A stretch of 64,000 nucleotides of DNA from UBA3824 sp017541145 (GTDB lineage Bacteria; Bacteroidota; Bacteroidia; Bacteroidales; UBA3824). Below, piece by piece: positions 1 to 9,230 of this stretch. Each line of letters begins with the position of its first letter. The first letter of the stretch is position 1. The notes under the pieces are model-generated. The model ran no database searches. It worked only from the letters and a program-made list of their open reading frames with translations, and had not been told where the DNA came from. The DNA lies in the NCBI GenBank assembly GCA_947168365.1, contig CAMVLO010000002.1, positions 1 through 64,000 on the forward strand, written 5' to 3'. Made by a program: the position numbers and the translations under genes.

Positions 1-461
1 AAACTTATGCAAGATGATTTCATTTTTCATCCACATGGATTGAAACTTATGCAAGGTGATTTTTTTTTTCATCCACATGGATTGAAACTTATGCAAGATG
101 ATTTCATTTTTCATCCACGTGGATTGAAACTTATGCAAGATGATTTTTTTTTTCATCCACATGGATTGAAAGTTATGCAAGATGATTTCATTTTTCATCC
201 ACGTGGATTGAAACTTATGCAAAGTGATTTCATTTTTCATCCACGTGGATTGAAAGTTATGCAAGATGATTTTTTTTTTCATCCACATGGATTGAAAGTT
301 ATGCAAGATGATTTCATTTTTCATCCACGTGGATTGAAACTTATGCAAAGTGATTTCATTTTTCATCCACATGGATTGAAACTTATGCAAGATGATTTTT
401 TTTTCATCCATAAAGATTGAGACATCTGCAAAGTGATTTCATTTTTCATCCACGAGGATTG
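1..461. repeat. 42-bp tandem repeat array (family 1), about 11 units
   Basis: Units begin at 1, 43, 85, 127, 169, 211, 253, 295, 337 and 379, exactly 42 bp apart. The unit at 379 is 41 bp, and a degenerate last unit runs 420-461. Each unit has AAACTTATGCAA, a variable T-tract (TTTCATTTTTC or an unbroken run of T), and ATCCACGTGGAT, a perfect 12-bp palindrome; the ATCCACATGGAT variant breaks the symmetry. Units 127-252 and 253-378 form a 126-bp higher-order repeat of three units, a sign of recent expansion. Since 42 is a multiple of three, a 137-codon frame with a 14-residue repeat is open, but I see no independent sign that it is translated. The array may extend past the left edge. Confidence 0.95.
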
Positions 462-1004
462 AAAATGTGGTTTAGTGTAAAACAAGAAAAAAATAGAAAA
501 ATAGTTATTTAACTCAACTTTCGCAAGTAATTTTTTTGTAATAGAATATATTTTTTGTCACCGAATTAAACGAATAAAACGAAGATTTTTATTCAACGAA
601 GATTTTTATTTTCCTTTGGAAAATTAAAAATACGAATTTTAACAAATACAAAACAACAGAAGATAATATTCGTTTTAATTCGTAAAAAATCGAAATCGAA
701 GATTCTGATTTTTATTGGTTTAATTTTATTGTATTCGTCTTAATTCGTTTAATTCGGTGTTATAATAAAAATTCAATACATGCGAAATTTGTATAAAAAA
801 ATAATTGCTTTTTATAAGCCTTTATTATAATTTTACTTTTGTATTCATCGTAATTTACGGTTTTTACTTTTTTTCGTCAGACGTTACTATATAGAACTTA
901 CTTGAAGAAAAAAAATCCGGGAAATTTCTAAATATTTGTTGAACGTAAGAGACTTGCTCTTGTTGTTTCAAATAGATGTTATCATAAAATTAATATATAA
1001 AAAA
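462..1004. other. AT-rich intergenic stretch
   Basis: Apart from the inverted-repeat element at 559-759 there is no gene here. A -7-like box TACTTTTG lies at 834-841 without a convincing -33 TTTG at the right distance, so a promoter for the HTH gene is possible but weak. Confidence 0.5.
559..759. mobile_element. MITE-like element with terminal inverted repeats
   Basis: CACCGAATTAAACGAA opens at 559 and its inverted counterpart closes at 759. The inverted repeat covers about 24 bp with one indel and one mismatch. The ~200-bp interior is AT-rich, has no gene, and carries direct repeats of CGAAGATTTTTATT near 581 and 597 and a diverged copy near 698. I cannot see a convincing target-site duplication. 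It could be a non-autonomous transposable element or a large intergenic palindromic repeat. Confidence 0.45.
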
Positions 1005-1211
1005 ATGAAAATAGAAGAAGCTATTGTTTATTTGATTGCCGGCTCAGGTCATGGCATGACAGTGGAACAACTCACAGAACAAATTAATGTTCGCCGCCTT
1101 CATATTCGTAAAGACGGACAGCCTGTCACCCTAAAACAAGTATATGCAGTAATCATGCGCAACAATCATATTTTTGTTAAAGAAGAGGGAAGAATTAGGC
1201 TTACGATGTAA
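1005..1211 (+). CDS. Small HARE-type helix-turn-helix protein
   Basis: A 68-residue protein starting MKIEEAIVYLIAGSGHGMTV. The pattern is helix, then a pltv-like turn (GMTVEQLTEQIN), a basic helix, a second helix (TLKQVYAVIMRN) and a terminal beta wing (HIFVKEEGRIRLT). This resembles the HARE-HTH domain, a winged helix found in RNA polymerase delta subunits, restriction enzymes and chromatin proteins. Here the domain stands alone. The frame is open upstream to 936, but the ATG at 1005 follows an A-rich leader and starts right at the domain, so I prefer it. The gene lies between the 42-bp array and the xylan operon promoter. Its target is unknown; binding DNA or bridging nucleoprotein is an inference from the fold. 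Confidence 0.6.
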   Translation: MKIEEAIVYLIAGSGHGMTVEQLTEQINVRRLHIRKDGQPVTLKQVYAVIMRNNHIFVKEEGRIRLTM

Positions 1212-1303
1212 ATATGATGTAAAATAAACATTTATTATATTGATTTTTGGCCTTAAATGTTACATCGAGAAATAATTTTGTTACATATTGATAAGAGAAA
1301 ATC

Positions 1304-1334
1304 TTTGTACCGAAGTGTTTTTACGTTACTTTTG
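1304..1334 (+). promoter_or_regulatory. Bacteroidota promoter of the xylan operon
   Basis: TTTG at 1304-1307, a 19-bp spacer, then TACTTTTG at 1327-1334. This matches the -33/-7 consensus of the Bacteroidota primary sigma factor. Transcription should start near 1341, about 55 nt before the GH67 start codon. Confidence 0.75.
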
Positions 1335-1395
1335 TGTTAAGAAAACTAAAGAAACGAGTTTTTTTTAGAAACACGTATAATAATAATTCGATACA

Positions 1396-3486
1396 ATGAT
1401 TTTTTTTAAAATTTTCTCATATAGATTAGTAATTCTGGCTTTGATGGTAGTGATACCGTCATTGTCATTTTCTCAGACGGACAGTTTGTGGCTCGGCAAT
1501 TGGCGTGAGGCCATGGTCGAGACCTGTCCGTATTTTTTTTATTGTGATTCCAAAACAGTATCTCCTAAGGTTTTGCAGGAGGTAAGTTTTACTATAAAAA
1601 GTTGTACCGGCAAATCTGTTGCTAAAACCAAAAAGGTACAGAAAAACACTATTAGTTTATTACTTAATAATGCTCCTGACTCTTTGGGCAGTGAGGGCTT
1701 TATTATAAAGTATGATTCTGTTAACAACAATACTCAAGTAATAGCTAAAACCAATGCGGGACTACTCTATGGCGTTTTTGAATGGCAGCGAAGACTTCAT
1801 ACAGGAGAGAAATTTACGGTGTTCGCATCGGTTCCGAAGTATGATGTAAGAGTTCTCAATCATTGGGACAATCTTGACGGAAGTGTAGAACGCGGTTATG
1901 CCGGAAAATCTATTTGGTTTGACGGTGATTCTGTTTCATATAGAAAAGATATTGTAACATACGCCCGTGCCAATGCTTCTATCGGTATCAACGCGATAGT
2001 AATAAATAATGTAAACGCAAGTCCGGAAATGCTCAGCGCAAAAATTCTCAAAGGTGTAAAGAGAATTGCTGACATCATGAGACCTTATAATATAAAAGTA
2101 TATCTTGCGGTAAACTTTTCTACGCCGTCAGCACTTGGCGGGCTTTCTACTTCTGACCCGTTGAACGATGAAGTGATTGCATGGTGGAACAAGAAAGTAA
2201 AAGAGATTTATACATTAATTCCGGATTTCGGCGGTTTCCTCGTAAAGGCCAACAGCGAGGGCTTGCCGGGTCCGATGGATTATGGCAGAACACATTCCGA
2301 CGGTGCAAATATGTTAGCCAAAGCATTGAAACCGTACAACGGTATTGTGATGTGGCGGGCATTTGTTTATAGTCCGAAAGGCGGCGACCGTGCAAAACAA
2401 GCTTATGAAGAATTTATGCCGCTTGACGGTAAATTTGATGATAATGTAATCATTCAGATAAAAAACGGACCTGTTGATTTTCAGCCGCGTGAACCATTTT
2501 CTCCGCTGTTTGGCGCGTTGAAAAAAACTCAGATTATGGCTGAAGTACAAATCACACAGGAATATCTCGGCTATTCCGATCATCTTTGCTATTTGGCAAC
2601 GATGTGGAAAGAGTTTTTGGATTATCCTACATATCACAACGGAATGGATGTAAAAGCTACAACATTGAATCAGAAGTTGACAGCGATTTCCGGTGTGGCA
2701 AATACCGGTACTATGAAAAATTGGTGCGGATATGTATTTGCACAATCCAATTGGTATTGTTTCGGACGTTTGGCATGGAATCCAGAACTCAAGAGTAGTG
2801 ATATTGCAAGAGAATGGGTTTTGCAAAGTTTATCAAAAAATCCGGATGCAGTAGAAAAGATTGTTGATATTATGCAAAAATCAAGAGAAGCCGTTGTTGA
2901 TTATATGATGCCGTTGGGATTTCACCATTTATTTGGCTGGTCAGATCATTACGGACCTCAGCCGTGGTGTGCTATCGAAGGCGCGAGAGCCGATTGGATG
3001 CCGTCATATTATCACAAGGCTGATAAAAACGGAGTTGGTTTCAATCGTGCTGTTAGCGGTTCTAATGCTGTTGAGCAATATCAAGAGCCGCTAAGAACGA
3101 TGTACAACGACCCGAAACTCTGTCCGCAAGAATATTTGTTGTGGTTTCATCATTTACCTTGGGATTATGTTTTTGACAATGGATCTACACTTTGGGTAAA
3201 TATCTGTGAGCATTATTATCGTGGTGCTCAGCGTGTTGATGAGTTCCGTAAGACATGGAAAACACTTGTAGGGAAAGTTTACAGCCCTCAGTATTCCGAA
3301 GTTGAGAAAAAGTTGGAAATTCAATACGATGAGGCTCAATGGTGGCGTGATGCATGTCTTCTTTATTTTAGCAATATATCCGGTTTGACAATTCCAGAAA
3401 ATCTCGGATCTCAGAAATATCATTCAGTAGAAGAATGTGAACAAAAGCGTATGAAAAAAGCATACGTAGAGCGTCAGAGAGATTGA
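1396..3486 (+). CDS. GH67 alpha-glucuronidase
   Basis: Secreted 696-residue enzyme that removes 4-O-methylglucuronic acid from the non-reducing end of short xylo-oligosaccharides. A signal peptide covers roughly residues 1-26, ending SFSQ. The catalytic barrel carries the family's acid in NSEGLPGP (Glu288) and the paired residues Asp361 in VDFQPREP and Glu389 in ITQEYLG. Their spacing (73 and 28) equals that of the characterised Cellvibrio enzyme as I recall it. Length is normal for the family. It is the first gene of the cassette, 62 nt after the -7 box and 10 nt before the GH35-like gene. A second, unrelated alpha-glucuronidase (GH115) sits two genes on, so the two probably work on different chain lengths. 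Confidence 0.93.
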   Translation: MIFFKIFSYRLVILALMVVIPSLSFSQTDSLWLGNWREAMVETCPYFFYCDSKTVSPKVLQEVSFTIKSCTGKSVAKTKKVQKNTISLLLNNAPDSLGSEGFIIKYDSVNNNTQVIAKTNAGLLYGVFEWQRRLHTGEKFTVFASVPKYDVRVLNHWDNLDGSVERGYAGKSIWFDGDSVSYRKDIVTYARANASIGINAIVINNVNASPEMLSAKILKGVKRIADIMRPYNIKVYLAVNFSTPSALGGLSTSDPLNDEVIAWWNKKVKEIYTLIPDFGGFLVKANSEGLPGPMDYGRTHSDGANMLAKALKPYNGIVMWRAFVYSPKGGDRAKQAYEEFMPLDGKFDDNVIIQIKNGPVDFQPREPFSPLFGALKKTQIMAEVQITQEYLGYSDHLCYLATMWKEFLDYPTYHNGMDVKATTLNQKLTAISGVANTGTMKNWCGYVFAQSNWYCFGRLAWNPELKSSDIAREWVLQSLSKNPDAVEKIVDIMQKSREAVVDYMMPLGFHHLFGWSDHYGPQPWCAIEGARADWMPSYYHKADKNGVGFNRAVSGSNAVEQYQEPLRTMYNDPKLCPQEYLLWFHHLPWDYVFDNGSTLWVNICEHYYRGAQRVDEFRKTWKTLVGKVYSPQYSEVEKKLEIQYDEAQWWRDACLLYFSNISGLTIPENLGSQKYHSVEECEQKRMKKAYVERQRD

Positions 3487-3496
3487 TACAAAATTT

Positions 3497-5170
3497 ATGC
3501 TTTTTATGAGAGTTACAAGGGTATTCGTATTATTGATATTTGCTCTGACAATTTCTGTTGTCAATGCGCAATTACCGGAAATTGTACGCAACGGCAATGC
3601 TTATCAATTGACGGTGAATGGAAAACCGTTTTTGATGCGTGCCGGCGAATTAGGTAATTCGGCGGCATCGACAGCGGAATGGCTAAGAACCAAAGTTTGG
3701 AAACAGCTTCAGGAAGCAAATATCAATACGGCCCTTGTTCCTATTTATTGGGATTTGTTAGAACCGGAAGAAAATAAGTTTGATTTTACTCTTGTTGACA
3801 GTGTGATAACCGGAGCTCGCAAACATAATATGAAAGTTGTATTCTTGTGGTTTGGAGCTTGGAAAAATTCGATGTCGTGTTATGCACCATCGTGGGTAAA
3901 ACGTAATACACAACGTTTCCCTCGTACCGAAGATAAAAATGGTCGTAAACAAGAAATACTTTCGCCGTATTCTTCTGAAAATTTAAAAGCGGACAAGAAA
4001 GCTTTTACAACATTGATGAGTCATATCAAATCTTATGATAAGTCACAAACTGTCATAATGATACAGGTAGAAAACGAGATTGCGATGTTGCCCGATGCCC
4101 GTGATTATTCCAAAACAGCTACGCAAGTATGGAAATCTACAGTCCCGACTACATTAACTGAATATTTGCGTCAACATTGCAATACACTTACTCCTCATGT
4201 AAAACAGTATTGGAGCGGAAAAGTTTCAGGAACATGGAGCGAACTTTTCGGAGATGACGAATATAGTGAGGAAATTTTTACGGCATGGAGTTTTGCCGTA
4301 TATGCAAATGAAATAGCAAAAGCCGGACGTTCGGTTTACAAACTTCCGATGTATGTAAATTGTGCGCTCAACCGTCCGAATCGTAAACCGGGAGAATATC
4401 CGGCGGGCGGACCGTTACCGCATTTAATTGATATTTGGAAAGCTGCTGCTCCTGATATTCAGATGTTGAGTCCGGATATTTATTTCGGAGACTTCAAGAA
4501 ATGGACAGAATCATATCATCGTGACGACAATCCGTTTTTTATACCGGAACATCAATATGATGCAACTGCGGGAGCCAAAGCACTTTATACATTTGGAGAG
4601 TATCACGGATTGGGATTTAGTCCGTTTGCAGTAGAGACCAAGCAGGCAAATTTTACGCCTCCGGTTTTGGGTGTTACAATCGATGTAGAAGCCGAAAAGC
4701 AAAAACATTCTAAATCGGTTACAATTCCATCGGCGTATAATATTGTAAGATGTATTGAGAAAGAGATTGTTGCTGCAAATGGTACTAATCGTATGAGAGC
4801 TGTGTTGTTGGATTCGTTGCATCAAGCTGATACACTTGCAATTGGAGGATATCAAATAATAGCCCGTCACGATAATCTTTTGGGTTGGACGCCACAGAGC
4901 AAACAATCCGGATGGTCTACAAATTCTGTTATTATAATTTGTACCGATAAAGATCAATTTCTTGTAGCCGGAACCGGTGTTGTTCTTACATTCAAAACTA
5001 TGACTCCTGATAAAACTTCTGCCGGTATTCTCCGTATTGAGGATATTGCTACTGACGGTTCAGGAAGAGTTTTACGGATTTTAAATGGGGATGAGAATCA
5101 TCAAGGCAGACATGTGAGAATTACTGACGGCGAATGGGGTATTCAACGTTTTAGTCTATATGAGTATTAA
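3497..5170 (+). CDS. GH35-like beta-galactosidase family protein, secreted
   Basis: A 557-residue exported glycosidase with signal peptide ending VVNAQ near residue 25. The N-terminal two thirds is a clan GH-A barrel of GH35 type, opening with NGKPFLMRAGELGNS. The likely acid/base is Glu194 in QVENE and the likely nucleophile Glu351 in FFIPEHQ. The last ~170 residues resemble the beta-sandwich extension (DUF5597-like) found on such proteins in Bacteroidota xylan loci. Substrate is uncertain: a beta-galactosyl or related side group on glucuronoxylan is an inference from context. Two start codons, 3497 and 3506, are possible; the first is used here. Same operon as its neighbours. Confidence 0.8.
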   Translation: MLFMRVTRVFVLLIFALTISVVNAQLPEIVRNGNAYQLTVNGKPFLMRAGELGNSAASTAEWLRTKVWKQLQEANINTALVPIYWDLLEPEENKFDFTLVDSVITGARKHNMKVVFLWFGAWKNSMSCYAPSWVKRNTQRFPRTEDKNGRKQEILSPYSSENLKADKKAFTTLMSHIKSYDKSQTVIMIQVENEIAMLPDARDYSKTATQVWKSTVPTTLTEYLRQHCNTLTPHVKQYWSGKVSGTWSELFGDDEYSEEIFTAWSFAVYANEIAKAGRSVYKLPMYVNCALNRPNRKPGEYPAGGPLPHLIDIWKAAAPDIQMLSPDIYFGDFKKWTESYHRDDNPFFIPEHQYDATAGAKALYTFGEYHGLGFSPFAVETKQANFTPPVLGVTIDVEAEKQKHSKSVTIPSAYNIVRCIEKEIVAANGTNRMRAVLLDSLHQADTLAIGGYQIIARHDNLLGWTPQSKQSGWSTNSVIIICTDKDQFLVAGTGVVLTFKTMTPDKTSAGILRIEDIATDGSGRVLRILNGDENHQGRHVRITDGEWGIQRFSLYEY

Positions 5171-5193
5171 TTATTAAAAAAATTATAAAAAAA

Positions 5194-7749
5194 ATGAGAC
5201 TGTTTTTTACCATACTTTTAATGGCAATTACATTACTAGTCAATGCACAACATGCAGAAAGATTTGTACAATTTGAAAAAAATGAGAATAATTTTGAATT
5301 GATAAACGGTAATGCGTTGGCAATATCGGTAGACGATAACGAGTTTAAAGGTGTTTTAATCGCTGCTAATTCCTTATGTTCTGATATTAAAGCTGTAACA
5401 GGTACAGATGCTGTTATCAGTAATAAAAATGCCGGAATATTGGTTGGAACAATAGAAAAAAGCAAAGCAATAAAAAAACTTATCAAGTCCGGAAAAATCA
5501 ACGAACTTGATTTGAAAGGTAAAATCGAAAAGTTTATAATTAAATATATTGACGGTCAACTCGTAATTGCCGGAAGCGATATGCGAGGAGCCGTCTACGG
5601 AGTTTATGAGTTTAGTGAACAAATTGGAGTATCTCCGTGGTATTGGTGGGCTGACGTTGCTGTTGAAAAACATGATAAAATTTTTGTAAAAAACGGTGAA
5701 TTTACAGCCGGTGAACCTGTTGTACGTTACAGAGGTATTTTCTTAAACGACGAAGCTCCGTGTCTTAGCACTTGGGTAAGTAAAACTTTTCCGGATTCTG
5801 AGTGTCCTACAGCTAATCCTGCATTAGCAAAAGGCATGAATAGTAATTTTTACGGTAAAGTATTTGAATTGTTGCTCCGTCTGAAAGCCAATTTTATGTG
5901 GCCGGCGATGTGGGGCAATGCTTTTTATGCTGATGATACACGCAACAGTGAGTTGGCTAACGAAATGGGTATTATAATGGGAACTTCTCACCATGAACCT
6001 ATGGCTCGTAATCATCAAGAATGGGCACGTGCCAGAGGTGCTAACGGTGCGTGGGATTACAATACAAATCAAGAAGTTATCGATAAGTTTTTCCGCGAGG
6101 GAATCCGTCGTAGCAAAAACAACGAAGATCTTATAACAATTGGTATGCGTGGCGACGGCGATGCTCCTATGGGCGGTCAAGAAGGTCATGATGATGAATA
6201 TGTTATGGCTCTTGAGAAAAACAAAAAACTTATGGAGCGTCTTTTTGACAATCAACGCCGTATTATTGCAGAAGAAACCGGAAAGCCGGCATCACAACGT
6301 CCGCAAGTTTGGGCATTGTACAAAGAAGTTCAAGATTATTACGATGCGGGATTACGTGTGCCGGACGATGTTACAATTCTTGTAAGCGATGACAATTGGG
6401 GTAATATCCGCCGCGTGCCTGATCATCAAAGAGCCGGAGGTTGGGGTATTTATTATCATGTTGATTATGTGGGTGCTCCCCGTAATTCTAAATGGCTCAA
6501 TGTTACTCAAACACAACAGATGTTTGAACAACTTTCTTTGGCATACGATTTTGGTATCGAAAAACTTTGGATTCTTAATGTCGGCGACCTTAAACCGATG
6601 GAATATCCTATTCAACTTTTCTGTGACATGGCGTATAATCCTAAACAATATAATTTGCAGGATGTTACAAATCATACTGAAAAGTTTTTTGAACGCGTAG
6701 TAGGAGCTGATTTCGCTAAAGAAGCCGCAAGAATTTACAATCGTAACTGTCAATATATGGCACGTGTTACACCGGAGATGTTGGATTCTTATACATATAA
6801 TGTTGCTACCGGCGAATTCAAACGTGTTGCTGACGAGTATGTAAGATTGGAAGCCGAGGCTTTGAGATTGTGGTTGCAACTTCCGGAACGTTACAAAGAT
6901 GCTTATTTCCAGACAGTTTTGTTCCCGGTACAAGCAATGGCAAATCTTTATGACATCTATTATGCTCAAGCTATGAACCGTTATTGTGCAGAACGTAACA
7001 ATCCCGATGCTAATTATTGGGCTGACCGAGTTTCGGAATGTTTCAAACGCGATTCTGTACTTTGCGCTCAATACAATCACGATATTGCAAACGGCAAATG
7101 GAACGGTATGATGATTCAGAAACATATCGGTTATAAAATTTGGAACGATAATTTCCCGCATGAGATGTTGCCTGAAACAGAACGAGTTGCAGAAAAACAA
7201 GGCGGATACGAATTTATTCATAGCAACGGTTTTGTAGCAATTGAGGCAGAACATTATTATTCTGCAAATGCTGACGGTGAAGTTAAATGGGAAGTTTATC
7301 CATATTACGGTCGTACACGAAGTGCAGTAGCTCTTACACCTTACACCAAGCCGGTAGGAAATTCGTCTTTGACATATCGTTTTACATTGCCTGAAGGTTA
7401 CAACGATTCAGTAAAAGTACATGTAATTGTAAAATCTACTCTTGATTTCAAGAATGTAGGCGGACACGAGTGTGCAGTTTCAATCGACGGTTCAGAAGTA
7501 AAAATCGTGAATTTCAATGCTGATTTGCTTGATAAACAACCGTATATGTATTCGGTATTTTATCCGACAGTTGCTCGTAGAGTAGTGGAAAAAGTTGCCG
7601 CTTTAAAAGTTAATAAATCCGACATCCACACTCTGACACTCACACCGAAACATCCGGGTATTGTATTTGAGAAAATCATAATTGATTTTGGCGGATATCA
7701 GGAAGAATATCTTTTTGGTACAGAAAGCGAAATCAAAAAAGAAAAATAA
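5194..7749 (+). CDS. GH115 xylan alpha-1,2-glucuronidase
   Basis: An 851-residue secreted enzyme of the length typical for GH115. Unlike GH67, this family can remove (methyl)glucuronic acid from internal positions of polymeric xylan. A signal peptide ends LLVNAQ near residue 19. The N-terminal domain (about 40-165) ends with GAVYGVYEFSEQIGVSPWYWW, shared with other alpha-glucuronidases. The catalytic barrel starts VVRYRGIFLNDEAP and includes KANFMWPAMWGN, GTSHHEPMARN and IGMRGDGDAPM. A C-terminal carbohydrate-binding-like region follows residue ~690 (VAIEAEHYYS). It lies 23 nt after the GH35-like gene and is followed by the transporter gene. Confidence 0.92.
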   Translation: MRLFFTILLMAITLLVNAQHAERFVQFEKNENNFELINGNALAISVDDNEFKGVLIAANSLCSDIKAVTGTDAVISNKNAGILVGTIEKSKAIKKLIKSGKINELDLKGKIEKFIIKYIDGQLVIAGSDMRGAVYGVYEFSEQIGVSPWYWWADVAVEKHDKIFVKNGEFTAGEPVVRYRGIFLNDEAPCLSTWVSKTFPDSECPTANPALAKGMNSNFYGKVFELLLRLKANFMWPAMWGNAFYADDTRNSELANEMGIIMGTSHHEPMARNHQEWARARGANGAWDYNTNQEVIDKFFREGIRRSKNNEDLITIGMRGDGDAPMGGQEGHDDEYVMALEKNKKLMERLFDNQRRIIAEETGKPASQRPQVWALYKEVQDYYDAGLRVPDDVTILVSDDNWGNIRRVPDHQRAGGWGIYYHVDYVGAPRNSKWLNVTQTQQMFEQLSLAYDFGIEKLWILNVGDLKPMEYPIQLFCDMAYNPKQYNLQDVTNHTEKFFERVVGADFAKEAARIYNRNCQYMARVTPEMLDSYTYNVATGEFKRVADEYVRLEAEALRLWLQLPERYKDAYFQTVLFPVQAMANLYDIYYAQAMNRYCAERNNPDANYWADRVSECFKRDSVLCAQYNHDIANGKWNGMMIQKHIGYKIWNDNFPHEMLPETERVAEKQGGYEFIHSNGFVAIEAEHYYSANADGEVKWEVYPYYGRTRSAVALTPYTKPVGNSSLTYRFTLPEGYNDSVKVHVIVKSTLDFKNVGGHECAVSIDGSEVKIVNFNADLLDKQPYMYSVFYPTVARRVVEKVAALKVNKSDIHTLTLTPKHPGIVFEKIIIDFGGYQEEYLFGTESEIKKEK

Positions 7750-7811
7750 ACAAAAAAAAATATAATTAACATTTAATATTCAATGACAAATACTAATTTG
7801 CATTAGTTATT

Positions 7812-9212
7812 ATGGAGACTACAAATTTAAAAGAAAACGGCTTTTATAAGCTTACATGGTTGCAACGAATCGGATTCGGTTCAGGCGACTTGGCTCAGAA
7901 TCTTATTTTCCAAACGGTTGCTTGTTATTTGATGCTTTACCTAACAACAGTATTGAAAATCAATGCAGCATTCGTCAGCGGACTTATTCTTACAGTTCGT
8001 CTTATCGACTGTTTTTGGAGTCCTGTTGTTGGTCGTTACATCGACAATCATAATCCTAAATTAGGTAAATATCGTACATATCTTCTTTACGGAGGTATTC
8101 CTCTTACAATTGCCGCTTGTTTGTTGATGCTTCCACAGGTTGCTGAGTGGTCGATGGGTATGAAGATGGTTTATGCTACAGTAAGTTATACAGTTCTTAG
8201 TATGATTTATTCTGTAGTTAACATCCCTTATGGTTCAATCATGGCAAGTATGACCCGTGACAACAACGAGGTACTTATTCTTACCTCTACCCGTATGGTT
8301 TGCGCTAATATAGGTCAGATTGTTGTTCAAGCCGGTTTTCCTATTGGACTTGCAATTTGCCTTCATTCTACCATCAATTGGAATCAAGCTATTTTCATGG
8401 CTATCGGTACTATTCCTGCATTTATTATCCTTCCTTTGTTACCTGTATTGAAAAATTTATTGGGTAAAAAAGGTCTTTATTATACACTTCTTGCAATTGG
8501 ATTTATAGGATTTGCTATTTTGTTTGGTATCGGCAAATTCGGTGATGTTAAAAGCTGCACTTTACTTATTCAGATTGCAAAGATTATGACAGGAGTAGGT
8601 TTGCTCGTAGGTTCGTTGATGTGGGCACTTGTACCTGAAGTAATCACAGAATCAGAATATCGTACAGGCAACCGTCCTGCTGCTACAGTAAATGCACTTG
8701 CCGGAGTTGCTTTCAAAGCCGGATTTTCTATTGCCGGTTGGATTACTCCTTTGGTAATGGGTTGGATTGGTTTTAATTTGGCAAGCGAGGATGCTGCATT
8801 ACCTACCGATCCGGGTGCATGGTTTGGCGTTACAAGTATTTTCGCTGTTGTTGGTTTTGTTCTTTTGACACTTTGTTTCATGGGTAGCAAAGAGAATATT
8901 ACTACAACTCCTGACAAACCTGTTTCATTCAAACAGATGTGGCAAGAATTTAAGGCTAGCAAGTGTCTTCAACTCGTACTTGGAATTTTTGTTGTTGTAT
9001 TTTTGGCATCGTTTATCAGTGCACCTGTCAACGCTTATTATACAGAATTGGGCAAATATTCAGAAACAGCTCAGAATGCAATTCTTTGGTTTACAACAAT
9101 TATTCCTGCATTGCTTTTGATTGTTGTTGCATTTTTGATTAAGAAATATCCTCTTACTGATGAACGTCTTGACGAAATGAATCGTGAAATTGAAGCTCGT
9201 AACAAGAAGTAA
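7812..9212 (+). CDS. GPH-family sugar symporter (xyloside/glucuronide type)
   Basis: A 466-residue integral inner-membrane protein with about 12 hydrophobic segments. The start KLTWLQRIGFGSGDLAQNL and the segment VRLIDCFWSPVVGRYIDN are characteristic of the glycoside-pentoside-hexuronide:cation symporter family. In a xylan operon it most likely imports xylobiose, xylotriose or released aldouronic acids for the cytoplasmic GH43 enzyme. It sits between the debranching enzymes and the xylanase, 18 nt before the GH10 gene, which implies co-transcription. The exact sugar and the coupling ion (Na+ or H+) cannot be read from the sequence. Confidence 0.9.
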   Translation: METTNLKENGFYKLTWLQRIGFGSGDLAQNLIFQTVACYLMLYLTTVLKINAAFVSGLILTVRLIDCFWSPVVGRYIDNHNPKLGKYRTYLLYGGIPLTIAACLLMLPQVAEWSMGMKMVYATVSYTVLSMIYSVVNIPYGSIMASMTRDNNEVLILTSTRMVCANIGQIVVQAGFPIGLAICLHSTINWNQAIFMAIGTIPAFIILPLLPVLKNLLGKKGLYYTLLAIGFIGFAILFGIGKFGDVKSCTLLIQIAKIMTGVGLLVGSLMWALVPEVITESEYRTGNRPAATVNALAGVAFKAGFSIAGWITPLVMGWIGFNLASEDAALPTDPGAWFGVTSIFAVVGFVLLTLCFMGSKENITTTPDKPVSFKQMWQEFKASKCLQLVLGIFVVVFLASFISAPVNAYYTELGKYSETAQNAILWFTTIIPALLLIVVAFLIKKYPLTDERLDEMNREIEARNKK

Positions 9213-9230
9213 ACTATAAATAAAAGCTAT

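Noticed and set aside
7..420. 137-residue repeat protein
   Set aside because: The frame exists because the unit length is divisible by three; there is no ribosome-binding context or terminator, and the non-repeat ends add only a few codons. Left as a repeat.
1..461. CRISPR array
   Set aside because: Units are contiguous, 42 bp, with no unique spacers, and there are no cas genes in the window.
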